Notes: generated by a model not told the origin, from the sequence alone. A DNA stretch of 64,000 bases from Ailurus styani (GCA_002007465.1 LNAC01000348.1:1753178-1817177); one strand, 5' to 3'. Positions 1 through 11,690 are shown, counted from the first letter of the stretch. Numbers and translations are program-made.

Positions 1-346
1 AAAAGCAAGATGAACTAATTATCATAAGGACATAATCAGACATGTTTAAACTCATAAAAACTATGAACTCAAGCTTACCGAATCAGTCGTGTCCTGGCAG
101 CTATATTAACATGGAAGCACATATGCTGAAGTAAGTATTACTTTGAGAAAAATACTAAAATTAAATATATTGTGAAGTCGAGCAAATAGGCAAGTTGAAT
201 ACAAAATTTGCCAAGCTCACAAAAAAGAATTAATGCCACAGAATATAGGTATTCCTAGTAAGATAGCAGGGCAAGCAAGGTATAGAATGCAATTTTCTCT
301 CTTTCCCTATTCAAAATTGACATGATTTCAAAATTATACAAATGAG

Positions 347-531
347 AGGCGCCTGGGGGCTCAGTCAGTTAAGCATCTGCCTAGCATCTGCCTTCTGTTC
401 AGGTTGTGATCTCAGGGTCCTGGGATCGAGCCCCGCATAGGACTCTGCTCAGTGGGGGGGTTGGCTTTGCCCTCTCGCTCTGTGATCTCTCTCTCCCAAA
501 TAAATAAATAAATAAATAAAAATCTTAAAAA
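347..531 (+). repeat. SINEC (tRNA-derived carnivore SINE)
   Basis: SINE head 'gcgcctgggggctcag', body with 'gatctcagggtcctggg', (AAAT)n tail. The 16-bp target-site duplication aaattatacaaatgag lies at 331-346 and 532-547. Confidence 0.95.
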
Positions 532-547
532 AAATTATACAAATGAG

Positions 548-1219
548 AAACTCTATCTTAGCCATGAGAACAAGCAATGAATGATGTTCACGTACCAGTA
601 AATAGTAAATAGGTAAATATAATCCTGAATAAAAGAAAAACCAAAACTGTTATGGTCTGACCCATGACCAATTCTGAAAAAACAAATTCTTGGCCATTGC
701 CTCAGCAGTAGGTAGGCTCAGGGTTAGTTGTAGTATAAATGAGTGCACAGAGAACAAAACAAACTTGAAAACAGTACGGGGAGAGGAGGTAGTGAAAAGG
801 ATGGCAGGAGATTCCCTCCAAAGTGACTGTTCCTTATTGGTAACCCAAAGAGTAACTGCTCCAAATTTCATTAATGGAATGTTTCAGCCTCTATTTGACC
901 CTTTTACCCCCATTGCTGCATCTCTAACTAATAACTGTCTATTTCCTTTTAAGTTAAATCTGGGCTTTGAATACTCTGCTCTTCCTCCTTTTGACTATAG
1001 GCAAATACTGTAGAAGATAAGAATAAACAGTCTGAATTAGTGCAATTGAAAAGCATAAATCCATTGTTTTGAGGAAATGACTCTGAGATAGATTGACAGC
1101 AAAAAAGAAACAGAAGAAATACAGGAACATCTTATTTGAATTTTTCATGGCGTTCAGGAGAACTCTGCTCTGATTTAAACTATAGTAAGCAAGACTGGTA
1201 GTAACAGCAGTAGTAGCAG
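548..1219. other. Intronic sequence without recognised feature
   Basis: No repeat family or exon recognised. The reading frames on both strands (690-1013 plus, 650-871 and 954-1232 minus) have no recognisable motif and overlap each other, as chance frames do. Confidence 0.5.
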
Positions 1220-1221
1220 TA

Positions 1222-1440
1222 ATATTGAGCATGGATCAGACACTATGCTAAGTGATTCATTTGTATTATCTCATTAATTTTTCATAAAAACCCTTAGATA
1301 TACCTTGCAACTGTCCCCATTTTACATATGATAAAAGTAACTTAGAAGGCTTAAGTGATCTGCTAATTAAGTATGTAACTAGGTGACCTTAGGGTCACAC
1401 ATCTAGAAAACAGGAGAACTAGAACTTTAACTTTCAACTT
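1222..1440 (+). repeat. MIR (ancient tRNA-derived SINE)
   Basis: MIR-like order of motifs: 'cactatgctaagtgattca', 'attatctcatta', 'ccccattttacatatgat', then a degraded 'ggtcacacatctag'. Diverged, so the edges are approximate. Confidence 0.65.
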
Positions 1441-2545
1441 TGGGGCTGTTTGACCTCAAAACTTTCGCAAAGAAAAAGAGAAAACATAAGGAACAATAGT
1501 ACAGAGATTAAAAACAGTTGCTGAATTTTAAAATATCCTGCAGATAGAGGACCACCGCTTTGATGCTGATGAAAATGGAAGGAATGACATAGAAGACAAA
1601 TAGCTTCTCACAAGAGAGAAAATTCTTCAAACATAATACAGTGAAAATATTAAAAAAAAAGAAAGCCTTGTGATCCAAACTATACTTAATAGGAGGTATT
1701 GAAAGAGAAGCCTAGAATACCTAGAGAAGAGATAATATAAAAACTAACACATAAGAGACTTCTCAGTATCAAATAAAACTGTCTTAAGTTTGAGAGTACA
1801 GATCATATTTTTTGCAACCTCAATGAAATAAGAACCATATCTTGATGGTAAAAGTAAATAAAGAAGTTAGTAAATATTCAGATGAGAAATACTGCTCCAT
1901 AAAGGACAAAAACTGGGCCATCCTGGAAACTGTCCATAATGCTCATTTCTGAAACATAAATGAAGCAGCAATCATAGAGCCTTGAAAGAAAATGAAAGTA
2001 ATCCCCCATTTCTGCTGTAGCCAAGGTGTTGTCATGTGAAAGCCACAGTTTGGGGTGGGGGGAAGTCAGGTAAGACATAGGTGTAAAATTACCCTTTTCA
2101 AAGCAAACTACTTGAAGATACATGTATTTCATAATGAAAACACATTGGCCAAAATTCAGAACTCAAAGGCAAGAAATCAGAGCTGTTTCAAAGAATTGTT
2201 TCCCCTTTGAAACTCCTGACGGCTTGTATTGAAAACTAATGGAAACTAAACCATAAATTACATGTTAATAAAATGGGAAGGAGGAAATTGAGGGAAAATA
2301 AAAGTGCCAAATTTGTCACATATACTCAATAGTGGGGAGTGAAAATATTATTGTTGTGATATTGTGTGATATTTTATTAGCTCAATAGAATTAAAATATC
2401 TATTAAGAATTAAGACCAATACTGCCTGTCATCCTTAGGGAAACAAATTAAGGGAAATATCACATATCCTAAATGTACAAAAATAAATAACGTCATCCTA
2501 TATTGAGTACAGTAACTGGCTAGTAGTTGAAAGAGATTTAAGAAA
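1441..2545. other. Intronic sequence without recognised feature
   Basis: A+T-rich with short A-runs. I see no repeat family, splice-flanked exon or convincing reading frame. Confidence 0.45.
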
Positions 2546-2722
2546 AAAATGTCTGACTCTTGGTTTTGGCTCAGGTCATGATCTGAGAGGATCATGATCT
2601 CAGAGATGTAAGATAGAGCCCCAAGTCGGGCTCCCTGCTCAGCTTGGAGTCTGCTTAAAACTCTCTTTCCCCTTCCCTCTGCACCCCCTCTCTAAAATAA
2701 ATAAGAAAATCTTTAAAAAGGA
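2546..2722 (+). repeat. SINEC, older 5'-truncated copy
   Basis: Begins near 'gtctgactcttggttttggctcaggtc' and continues 'gggctccctgctcagcttggagtctgctt' to an A-rich tail 'aaataaataagaaaatctttaaaa'. The type with 'gactcttggttttggctc' is an older, more diverged subfamily than the young copies. Confidence 0.8.
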
Positions 2723-2959
2723 AAACATTTTGTAAATCAGTATGCAGCTTCTACAGTACCACTATAGCTGCATTGAAGGTCCTAGTTTCTGGCTTCTAAC
2801 CATTCTACCCCTTTTCATGTATTATGCTGCACCTCTCTTCCATAAATGGCAAAGAAAATGCAGAGCATGATTGGCACTATGGACAATAATATGTGAAAGT
2901 ATCCATTTAATTGAAGGACAATAAAAATCACAAAATCAATTTGTGAAAAGTGATATATC

Positions 2960-4668
2960 ACAAGACAAGGATAAATTTAGCCAAGTAGACAAGAGACTTG
3001 TATACTGAAAACTACAAAACAATACTGAAAAAAAAAAAAAGAAAAAAAAAGACATAAATAAGTAGAACGGTATCCTATGTTTACGGATCAGAAGATTTAA
3101 TATTGTTAAGATGGCAATGACAGCCAAGGGATCTACAGATTCAATGCAGTCCCTATTCAAATATTCTGATGGTTTTCTGGGAAAAAAAGAAATTCATATG
3201 AAATTTCAAGGGGCTCCAAATAGCTAAAACAATCTTGAAAAGAAGAAAAAGTTGGAGGCCTCCTACTTCGTAATTTTAAAAGTTATTACAAAGCTACTAC
3301 ATAGCCACAGTAATCAAAACAGTGTTGTACTAGCATAAAGGCACAGATCAATGGAACAGAATAGAGAGCCCAGAATAGAGACCCTCAAGTATGTAGTCAA
3401 ATAATCTTTGATAAAAGTGCTAAGACCATGCAATGGGGAAATGACAGTCTCTTCAACAGATGGTGCTGGGAAAAAGTAGATTTTCACTTGCGAAGAGTTA
3501 AGTTGGATCTTTACTTTAGAGTATACACAAAGATTAACTCAAAATGGATTGAAGATCTAAATTAAGGCCTAAAAATATAAAACTCCTAAAAGAAAACAAA
3601 AGAAAAGTTTCATAACTTTGGCTATGGGAATGATTTCTCAGATATGAGACCAAAAAACACAGGCCACAAAAGAAAGTGCAGGTAAATTGAGTTTTATCAA
3701 AATTAAAAACTTTTGGGTACCAAAGAATACTGGCAAGAGAATGAAAAGACAACCCAGAGAATGGGATAAAAAATCTGTAAATCATACATCTGATAAATGA
3801 TTAATATTTAAAGCATAAGAGAACTCTTACACTGTAACAATGAAAAACCAAACAACCTGATTCAAGTGAGCAAAAGACTTGAATAAACATTTCTGCAATG
3901 AAGATATACAAAGAGTCGATAAGCACATGAAAAGATGCTCAACTCTCACTAATCGTGCAAATAAGAACCAGAAAAAGATACCACTTTCATTCATTAGATG
4001 GCCATTATTAAAAACAAACAAATAGAAAATAACAAATGGTGGTAAAGATGTGAAGGAACTGGAATCCTCATGAATTACTGGTAAAAATATCAAATGGACC
4101 GGCCTCTGTGGAAAAGAGTTTGGTGACTCCTCTAAAAGGTAAACAGAGAATGATCATATGATTCAGTAATTCCATTCCCAGGTTATATCCAAAGAACTGA
4201 AATCACAGACTCAAAAAGACACTTGTACACCAATGTTCATGGTAGTATTATTTACAATAGTAAAAAGGTGAAAAAATCCAAATGTCTATCAATAGCTAAG
4301 CTGATAAAACAAAATATAGCAAATACGTGCAATGGAATATTATTGGCAATTAAAAGGAATAAAGCTCTGATAAATGAAACAACATGGATGAGCCTTTAAA
4401 ACATATGCTAAGCGACATAATAAGCCAGATAGGAAAGGACAAATAGTGTATGATTTCCTTTATATGAGACACTTTCCAAAGACCAATTTGTAGAGACAGA
4501 AAGTTGAAGATAGGTTACCAGGAAGTACAGAGTTCAGTTTGGAATGATGAAAAAGTTCTGGAATGGATAGTGATGACGGCTGCCTAATAGTGTGAATGTA
4601 TTTAATGTCACTGAATTGTAAACCTAAAAATGATAAATTATGCATTATGTATATTCAGCACAATAAAA
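2960..4668 (+). mobile_element. Old LINE-1, 3' end of ORF2 plus 3' UTR
   Basis: Sense L1 text is visible from 'gaagatttaatattgttaag' (about 3090) through 'ttcaatgcagtccctattc', 'caatggggaaatgacagtct' and 'ggaatattattggcaatta', to an A-rich end near 'cacaataaaaaagtg'. Many stops and frameshifts; no coding capacity. It lies antisense to GPR158. Confidence 0.85.
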
Positions 4669-5170
4669 AAGTGACGTATCTCCCTTCAAAATAGCCATTA
4701 GTACATCATAATTAGCCTAGTAGAATTTTATTAACAAATCAGTCACAGTCTATATTGAAAGGATCTAATTTTCCAAACCAAAATGTACAACTATAAAATC
4801 CCTTGTCAATTAATTTCTAATTAAAAAAAAGAACTACTACAGGAATGTAAGGGAAAACACAAACCACTGTATGCTCACTTTTAAAAAATAACTATCACTT
4901 TTTTTTCCCAAACTACTAAGCTCAAACAAAACATGCTAAAATTTACTAAGAATAAATCAAGCAAATGATTATTTTCAGCAGTGGAATATGCTGCTGTTCC
5001 CTCCAGTGTATCTTTTCTCTTTCAAATTTTTCATTTGGAAATAAATTGTACTAACACTTGACATTATTAAGCTGTAACAAACCATACTCTCTCTCTAGAA
5101 TAGCTAATAGAAAAATATGTTACTTGTCATACCATTTGTTTAAAAATGTAGAAATAATTTAAAAATATTT
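4669..5170. other. Intronic sequence without recognised feature
   Basis: A+T-rich sequence between an L1 3' end and a SINE. Nothing recognised. Confidence 0.4.
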
Positions 5171-5183
5171 AATATGCAGCATA

Positions 5184-5387
5184 TTTATTTTTTTAAAAGA
5201 TTTTATTTCTTTATTTAACAGAGAGAGAGAGAGGTTACAAGTAAGCATAGAGGCAGGCAGAGAGGGAGAGGAGGAAGCAGGCTCCCTGCTGAGCAGGAAG
5301 CCCGAAGCGGGCCTCGATCCCAGGACCCCGAGATCATGACCTGAACCGAAGGCAGAGGCTTTAACCCACTGAGCCACCCAGGCACCC
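5184..5387 (-). repeat. SINEC, antisense
   Basis: Reverse-complement copy: 'ttttaaaagattttatttct' at the left and 'gagccacccaggcaccc' at the right. Target-site duplication aatatgcagcat at 5171-5182 and 5388-5399. Confidence 0.95.
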
Positions 5388-5399
5388 AATATGCAGCAT

Positions 5400-6335
5400 C
5401 TTTAAAATACTCTTTTAAAATTGCTATTTTAGGAGATCTCGCTGGGGTCACAATCATTCAGTCTGTTGATAGATTTAATCTTTAACCAAGGGCATAAGGA
5501 CAAATGTATATAATTAGTTTTCTTAATGTTTGTGCAGAGTAAAATTTAATTTGCTCTTCGTGGTATCATACCAGAAACCTCATCTAAAAATATAATGGAT
5601 TCTAGTTTGTGTTGTTTAAAATGATAAAATGTTCAACTAACCTTTGACCAATGATTGTTGGTACTTAACGGCAGAGCTGATATTTTTGGCATGGGTAAAC
5701 CTCATTTAACTAAATGTACTTATAATTAGGCTTCCCCAGAGAAATAGTGCAACTAAAAGACACATTTCGGTATCATCCTGATGTCTCTTGGTATTTCACT
5801 TTAGAACAGAGAACTTTTTCTCCATTACCATTACAGCATATTTGCATGCTGTCTACATGTACAGATCAGCTGCTGGGTTTGACATTGCCATCACTTTTCC
5901 TATTTTTGATCTCTGAATGTGGTTATTTCTATGAATTCATAGAAAAAGTCTAATAAATAAAAGAGGCTGAAGTTTTCAAGTGATCCATTTTTAACAGGCA
6001 CTAAATGAAATAGAGTCTATATACTAAAAGCATTTAAGATGTTACCTATCATGGATTCTGGTGTAATTGGATAAAAAAATATGGCTCACATGCTGGAGAA
6101 AGGGAAGTGGGCATAATTCTCAGATTCTACTTTTTTAGGTGCATGCCTGACTAGATGTGTCAGCCATCCTTAGTGCATATCAGTTCTGTCAACAGCTCAA
6201 CTCACTATTATGTTATAGCACACAGTTTCACACTCGGTAGAAACATGGAGAAGCTGCCATCCAATCAGAACCTCAAATTTGGTGTCACTCAGTGAATACC
6301 TTTTGAAAACTCAGGAAAGAAGAACAATACTTAAG
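5400..6335. other. Intronic sequence without recognised feature
   Basis: No family recognised. The 68-codon frame at 5747-5953 has no homology I can see. Confidence 0.45.
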
Positions 6336-6347
6336 AAAGTTTATGTG

Positions 6348-6549
6348 TGGGCGCCTAGGTGGCTCAATCGGTTAAGACGCTGCCTTAGGCTCAGGTCATG
6401 ATCCCAGGGTCCTGGGATTGAGTCCCGCATCAGGCTCCCTGCTCTGCGGAGAGCCTGCTTCTCCCTCTCCCTCTGCCTGCCACTCTGCCTGCTTGTGCTT
6501 TCTATCTCTCTGTCAAATAAATAAATAAAATATTAAAAAAAAAAAGTTT
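6348..6549 (+). repeat. SINEC, first of a nested tandem pair
   Basis: Starts 'gggcgcctaggtggctcaat' after the target copy aaagtttatgtg (6336-6347). Its A-tail runs into a partial target copy 'aaaaagttt' at 6541-6549, into which a second SINE was inserted. The intact second target copy lies beyond that SINE, at 6759-6770. Confidence 0.92.
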
Positions 6550-6758
6550 GGGCGCTTGGGTGGCTCAGTGGGTTAAAGCCTCTGCCTTTGGCTCAGGTCA
6601 TGATCTCAGGGTCCTGGGATCGAGGCCTGCATCGGGCTCTCTGCTCTGCAGGGAGCCTGCTTCCCCCTCTCTCTCTGCCTGCCTCTCTGCCTACTTGTGA
6701 TCTCTCTCTCTCTCTCCTCTCTGTGTCAAATAAATAAAATCTTAAAAAAAATAAAATA
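6550..6758 (+). repeat. SINEC, second of a nested tandem pair
   Basis: Starts 'ggcgcttgggtggctcagtg' and ends in 'ataaaatcttaaaaaaaataaaa'. It sits inside the 3' flank of the SINE at 6348, in the same orientation, so it is the later insertion. Confidence 0.92.
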
Positions 6759-6770
6759 AAAGTTTATGTG

Positions 6771-7207
6771 ATGAATTTGTAGTCCTCCCATTTTCCTAGA
6801 TCCAAGATGGTAACCAGATTTCATGAGTAGAACCTGGGGGAGTCCTGCTAATGAAAAGGGTTTTGATGCTGATTCTGGATCAAATGGGAAAGTGGACCAT
6901 ATGTGTCCAATCACTGTCTTGTAGTGGCAGCATGTGTGATGCACACGGGCCAACTCTAACCTAGATATTCTAAAAGTATCCTTCTTGCATTCACATTAGA
7001 TAGCAAAGAACAGTGTATGAGACCACATTTGTGATGCCTCTACAGAACTGATTTGCCTACACTATATTTAAGCGTTAAAATTTTAGCACACTTCCAAGAA
7101 AATTAACAGAAATAAGGCTATAAAAATTATTCTCTTTCTGTTAAGAATGTTTATCATTCAGTACATTTAACAATATTCTAAGAATCCACAGGAAAAATTT
7201 CTCTCAC
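6771..7207. other. Intronic sequence without recognised feature
   Basis: No repeat or exon recognised. Confidence 0.4.
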
Positions 7208-7222
7208 GACTTAATAATAAGA

Positions 7223-7474
7223 TGGGGTGCCTGGGTGGCTCAGTTGGTTAAGTGTCTGCCATCAGCTCATGTCATGATCCTGGGGTCCTGTGATGGAGCC
7301 CCTGTGGTGGGCTCTCTGCTTAGCAGGTAGTATGCAGGTATGTTTCCTTATAGTATATATACTACGCTCAGCAGGTAGTATCTTTCTCCCTCTTCTTGAG
7401 CCCCGCACCCACCACTCATGCTCTCTCTCTTGCTCTTTCTCATATAAATAAAATCTTAAAAAAAATAAATAAAA
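7223..7474 (+). repeat. SINEC with internal duplication
   Basis: Head 'ggggtgcctgggtggctcag', tail 'ataaataaaatcttaaaa'. It is about 45 bp longer than neighbours because 'agcaggtagtat' occurs twice (near 7323 and 7370), separated by A+T-rich filler absent from other copies. Weak target duplication gacttaataa/gacttgatag. Confidence 0.88.
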
Positions 7475-7890
7475 GACTTGATAGATGTATTCGAGTTTCA
7501 CTTAGGTGACTGGTCAGTTTTTATCTTATGAACACTGATTCACTTTTTTCTCCTCTTTGCAGTGCTACTAGAAAACCGTACAAAAGTTCTTCTGGCAAGG
7601 GGCTAAAACAGTATACCTGCTCTCAAGGAGTCCATTCCATATTTTAACCTCACCCTTGATTTCAACTAATCTTTTCTACCCCTTTTTCACTGAGCCTCAA
7701 TCTATTCACTTAATACTTTTAGTCTTCTAGAAATGTTTATCCTGTGTGCTGGAGTAAGACAAAACATAAATATATAAATATCCCAACCTAGATGGGTAAC
7801 TTCAGGCAACTGACAATCTCTCAGAGGCTGAGTTTTCTTTTCTATGAAAAAAGAGGTTGCTTTATTCTCTAGTTCTCATAGTTTGTCATT
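7475..7890. other. Intronic sequence without recognised feature
   Basis: No repeat or exon recognised. Confidence 0.4.
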
Positions 7891-8098
7891 TTTTAAAAAG
7901 ATTTTATTTATTTGTCAGAGAGAGAGAGAGAGAGAGAGAGGAAGCGAGCACAAGCAGGGGGAGGAGCAGAGGGAGAAGAAGAGGGAGAAGACTCCCCATT
8001 GAGCAAGAAGCCCAATGCGGGACGTGATCCCAGGACACTGGCATCATGACCTGAGCCAAAGGCAGATGCTTAACCGACTGAACCACCCAGGTATCCCT
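7891..8098 (-). repeat. SINEC, antisense, with (GA)n
   Basis: 'ttttaaaaagattttattta' at the left, a (GA)n run from 7917, and 'aaccacccaggtatccc' at the right. Short target duplication tgtcattttt/tgtcatcttt. Confidence 0.92.
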
Positions 8099-8485
8099 GT
8101 CATCTTTCTAAGTAAAAACCAGGAAATTAGTAACAAATTTATTTATATTATCAACTTTTAAACTGTTACCATTGTAATAACACAAGAAGCATGTGTTCCA
8201 TGACTGCATAATTGATAATCTCCCAAGATTTCTTTAACTTTCACATTTTGAAGGTAGAGGTTAGAACCTTCCTAGAAAGGTCAGTGATATAGATAAATAT
8301 AAATAATGAGTAAGTATAGTTAGTTGTACACTGAATCACTTGTAAAAAGAACAAAAAGCTACATATAAATAAATGCACAGTAAATGCTTTTTAAAGATCA
8401 TCATCACTATAGAAATATTTGTGTAATTGCATATGAGTATGTGCATGACCACTTGTGGAGTTTGGGTTTTTAAAAGATTGTTTTT
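8099..8485. other. Intronic sequence without recognised feature
   Basis: No repeat or exon recognised. Confidence 0.4.
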
Positions 8486-9858
8486 GAGGGGGAGGCAAGA
8501 TGGAGGAAGAGTAGGGGACCTCATTTCATCTGTCCCTTGAATTTAGCTAGATAGCAAATCATTTTGAAGACCTGTGAATTCAACCTGAGATGTAAGAAAA
8601 GAATTGCTGGAATTCCACATATAGAAAAGTGACCACATTTTGCAAGGTAAGAGGTGTGGAGAAGTGAATCTGAGGGAATATATCGGAAGATAAACTGAGG
8701 GTGGGAGGGAACCTCCGAAAGGTGGTGGAAAGTGATAGGCCTGGAGTATAAAATCAGAATTAGAAGTCTGCTCCAGTGAGAAATGTCCCTGCTGACATGT
8801 ACTCAGGCGGCAAAGTGGGGCAGAATCCTAGGTGGGACAGTGTGGTCTCAGGATCCCTGAGGTCAAGAAAGAATGGGGGTGCCTGAGCCAGCAGACTTCC
8901 CAAGCATTTGAGCAGGGGAACCGGCTACAGTCAGCAAGCCCTGGAGTGGGCTCTCAGCTCAGTTTGCCATAAACTAAGAACTGTGGCAAGAACAGGTGAC
9001 CATTGTCTGTGTGGAGGCCCTGCAAAGGACAGGAAACTCAGCAACGCTCTTCCTTCCCTCTGGAGGGGCAGCATGGTTGTGCACACGATCCAGCAACCAC
9101 TCTCTGTGTGTGGGGCACTGCAGGCAGCAGGCCCAGGGCAACCCTCCTCCCTCCGGAGGGGGATTGGCATGGGTGCACTTGCAGGAGTCTGCAGAGTTTG
9201 GCACAGGCAACAGTGAAGAACGCTTGAGGGTTTATGATAGAGAGGGGGCCACAATCTTTCAGTTCTGGGGCTGCAAAAGGAAACGGTCAACAAAACTAAA
9301 AAAGTAAGCTACAGAATTGGAGAAGATATTTCCAAATGACATATCAGATAAAGGGCTAGTATCTAAGATCTACAGAGAACTTATCAAACTCACTACCCAA
9401 AATACAAATAATCCAGTCAAAAAATGAGCAGAAGACATGAACAGACATTTCTTCAAGGAAGACATACAAGTGGCCAAAAGACACATGAAAAAATGTTCAA
9501 CATCATTAGCCATCAGGGAAATTCAAATCAAAACCACAATGAGATACCACCTTACACCAGACAATGGCTAAAATTAACAAGTCAAGAAACAACGTATGTT
9601 GGCAAAGATGTAGAGAAAGGGGAACCCTTTGTTGGTGGGAATGCAAGCTGGTACAGCCACTCTGGTAAACAGTATGGAGGTTCCTCAAGAAGTTGAAAAT
9701 AGAGATACCCTATGACCCAGCAATTGCACTACTAGGTATTTACCCCAAAGATACAAAGGTAGTGATCTGAAGGGGCACATGCACCCCAAAGTTTATAGCA
9801 GCAATTTCCATAATAAGCAAACTATGGAAAGAGCCCAGATGTCCACTGATAGGTGAAT

Positions 9859-9891
9859 GGATAAAGAAGATTATATACGGATAAAGAAGAT

Positions 9892-9898
<7 letters not shown>
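9859..9898 (+). repeat. 20-bp tandem duplication
   Basis: The unit ggataaagaagattatatac (9859-9878) is followed by a near-identical copy (9879-9898), inside the 3' part of the L1 and just before a (CA)n run. Confidence 0.9.

Positions 9899-9937
<39 letters not shown>
9899..9937 (+). repeat. (CA)n microsatellite in L1
   Basis: About 19 CA units following a short TA run, at the same L1 position as the (CA)n at 58518-58570. Confidence 0.95.
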
Positions 9938-9939
<2 letters not shown>

Positions 9940-10352
9940 GGACTATTACTCAACCATCAGAAAGGATGAATACTTACCATTTACATCAACATGGATGGAA
10001 CATGGATGCTGACTGAAATAAGTCAATCAGAGAAAGGCAATTATCATATGATTTCACTCATATGTGGAATATAAGAAATATTGAAGAGGATCAAAAAGGA
10101 ATGGAGGGAAAACTGAACAGGAAGAAATCAGAGAGGGAGACAAACCACAAGAGACTCTTTACTGAGGGTTGCTGGAGGGGAGGTGTGGTGGGGGATGGGG
10201 TAATTGGGTGATGGGCATTAAGGATGAGATGTGATATGATGAGCAGTGGGTGTTATATGCAACTGATGAATTACTGATCTCTACATTTAAAACTAATAAT
10301 ATACTATATGTTGGCTAACTAAATTTAAATTAAAAAAACAAAATAATTTATT

Positions 10353-10650
10353 AAATAAAAAAGAATACTCTCATTTAGTCTTCAAATTGTATTGGGTATC
10401 ACAATGCTTAACAACAACAGATCCTCAACAAATAGTCGTTGAATAAAAAAAAAGATCTTTTTTCCACTTGAGACCAATTAAGTGAAACTATCCTGCTTAT
10501 CGTATTTCTTCCATTCTTTCATGATGAAAATGTAGCCAAAATAGAAGAATCTGTACCACAGGTGTTTTGTTCATTTCAGCTATCTGGACAACATATTAGG
10601 ATTAGTACAGGATGATTGTTTGCAATTATAAAGACAATTTAAATGAATTT
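10353..10650. other. Intronic sequence without recognised feature
   Basis: Short unique-looking stretch. Nothing recognised. Confidence 0.4.
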
Positions 10651-10703
10651 ATTGCCTAGAATCCCATTGCCTAGAATTCCACTGCCTAGAATCCCACTGG
10701 CTA
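10651..10703 (+). repeat. 15-bp tandem repeat, about 3.3 units
   Basis: Units attgcctagaatccc, attgcctagaattcc and actgcctagaatccc, then a partial actggctat. Short minisatellite not belonging to any neighbouring transposon. Confidence 0.9.
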
Positions 10704-10750
10704 TATTTTTTCAATACCTTATTTTTTAAGCTATTTTAAATATCATACTT

Positions 10751-10965
10751 GGGGCTCTTGGGTGGCTTAGATGGTTGAGCATTTGCCTTCGTCTCAGGTC
10801 ACGATCTCCGGGTCCTGGGATGGAGACCGACGTCAGGCTCCCCAGCTGGCTCAGCTGGGGGTCTGCTTCTCCCTCTCCCTCTGCCTCCCCCCACTTGTGT
10901 GCTTTCTCTGTCTTTCTTTGTCTCAATGAATAAATTAAAATATCTTTTAAAAAAATAAAAATAAG
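10751..10965 (+). repeat. SINEC, diverged
   Basis: Head 'ggggctcttgggtggcttag', body 'gggtcctgggatggagaccg', tail 'aatgaataaattaaaatatc'. Target copies atcatactt (10742-10750) and gtcatactt (10967-10975). Confidence 0.9.
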
Positions 10966-11049
10966 TGTCATACTTAACCCCTAACAGGAAGCAGATTATT
11001 AATTTCACAAAGTGGTCTAAAATAATATAATAATAAAAGACAAATGTCT

Positions 11050-11118
11050 AGTAAGGTACTTTATATGAATTATCTCATTACATCTTCAAAAGGATCCTGT
11101 CAGGTAAGTAATAAACTC
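11050..11118 (+). repeat. MIR fragment
   Basis: Short match to the MIR core: 'actttatatgaattatctca' followed by 'atcctgtcaggtaagta'. Low-confidence fragment. Confidence 0.4.
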
Positions 11119-11483
11119 CTTTAAAAATTTTGTAATAGCTTTATTGAGATATAATTAATATATCTTAAATCCTTGCAAAGTGTACAAGCCAGTAGTTTTT
11201 AGTATACTGACAGACTTGTGAAATGCATTACCAAAATCTAAGTTTAGAAAATTTTCATCCCCCCCAAAAGAAACCTTGATCCTATTAGCAGTCACACCCC
11301 ATTCTTCCCTCCTTGTATCTCTTGACAACCACTGATCTACTTGGCTCTACTGATTTGCCTATTCTGGGCATTTCATATAAATGCAAACTTCATATAAATC
11401 ATCTTTCATGACTGTTTTCTTTCATTTAGCATGTTTTCAAGATTCAACCATGTTGTAGCATGTATCAGTACTTATTCCTTTTT

Positions 11484-11690
11484 TTTTTTTTTTAAAGATT
11501 TTATTTATTTATTTGACACAGCTAGAGAGAGAGATCAGATCACAGCTAGGCAGAGAGGCAGGCAGAGAGAGAGGAGGAAGCAGGCTCCCTGCCGAGCAGA
11601 GAGCCCGATGTGGGCCTCGATCCCAGGACCCTGGGATCATGACCTGAGCCGAAGGCAGCGGCTTTAACCCACTGAGCCACCCAGGCGCCC
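11484..11690 (-). repeat. SINEC, antisense, inside old L1
   Basis: Poly-T then 'aaagattttatttatttatt', ending 'gagccacccaggcgccc'. Perfect 17-bp target duplication agtacttattccttttt at 11467-11483 and 11691-11707. Confidence 0.96.

Larger units (their letters stand above)
8486..10352 (+). mobile_element. LINE-1 with large internal deletion (5' UTR joined to ORF2 3' end)
   Basis: The left part has the carnivore L1 5' end, 'ggcaagatggaggaagagta' followed by 'tttagctagatagcaaatca', and about 0.8 kb of G+C-rich 5' UTR. Near 9275-9300 the sequence passes directly into the last part of ORF2: 'gaagatatttccaaatgaca' (near 9325), 'gacatgaacagacatttctt' and 'ccctatgacccagcaattgc'. The 3' UTR and an A-rich tail follow, to about 10352. 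ORF1, the endonuclease and the reverse transcriptase are missing. The frames of about 100 codons at 8908-9307 are in the 5' UTR and are not proteins of known function. Confidence 0.87.

Noticed and set aside
347..531. Functional tRNA genes suggested by box A/B-like SINE heads
   Set aside because: The SINE heads derive from a tRNA but lack a complete cloverleaf and are followed by SINE bodies and A-tails.
5159..5457. Frames reading WVAQWVKASAFGSGH and similar, also at 19268, 38431 and 60697
   Set aside because: These are antisense or sense translations of the carnivore SINE, which gives the same spurious peptide at every copy.
8908..9307. Overlapping frames of 74-120 codons on both strands
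   Set aside because: They lie in the G+C-rich 5' UTR of the internally deleted L1, overlap in several frames and show no protein family motif.
9899..9937. Possible CRISPR-like regular array
   Set aside because: Simple dinucleotide repeat with no spacers, in a mammalian L1.
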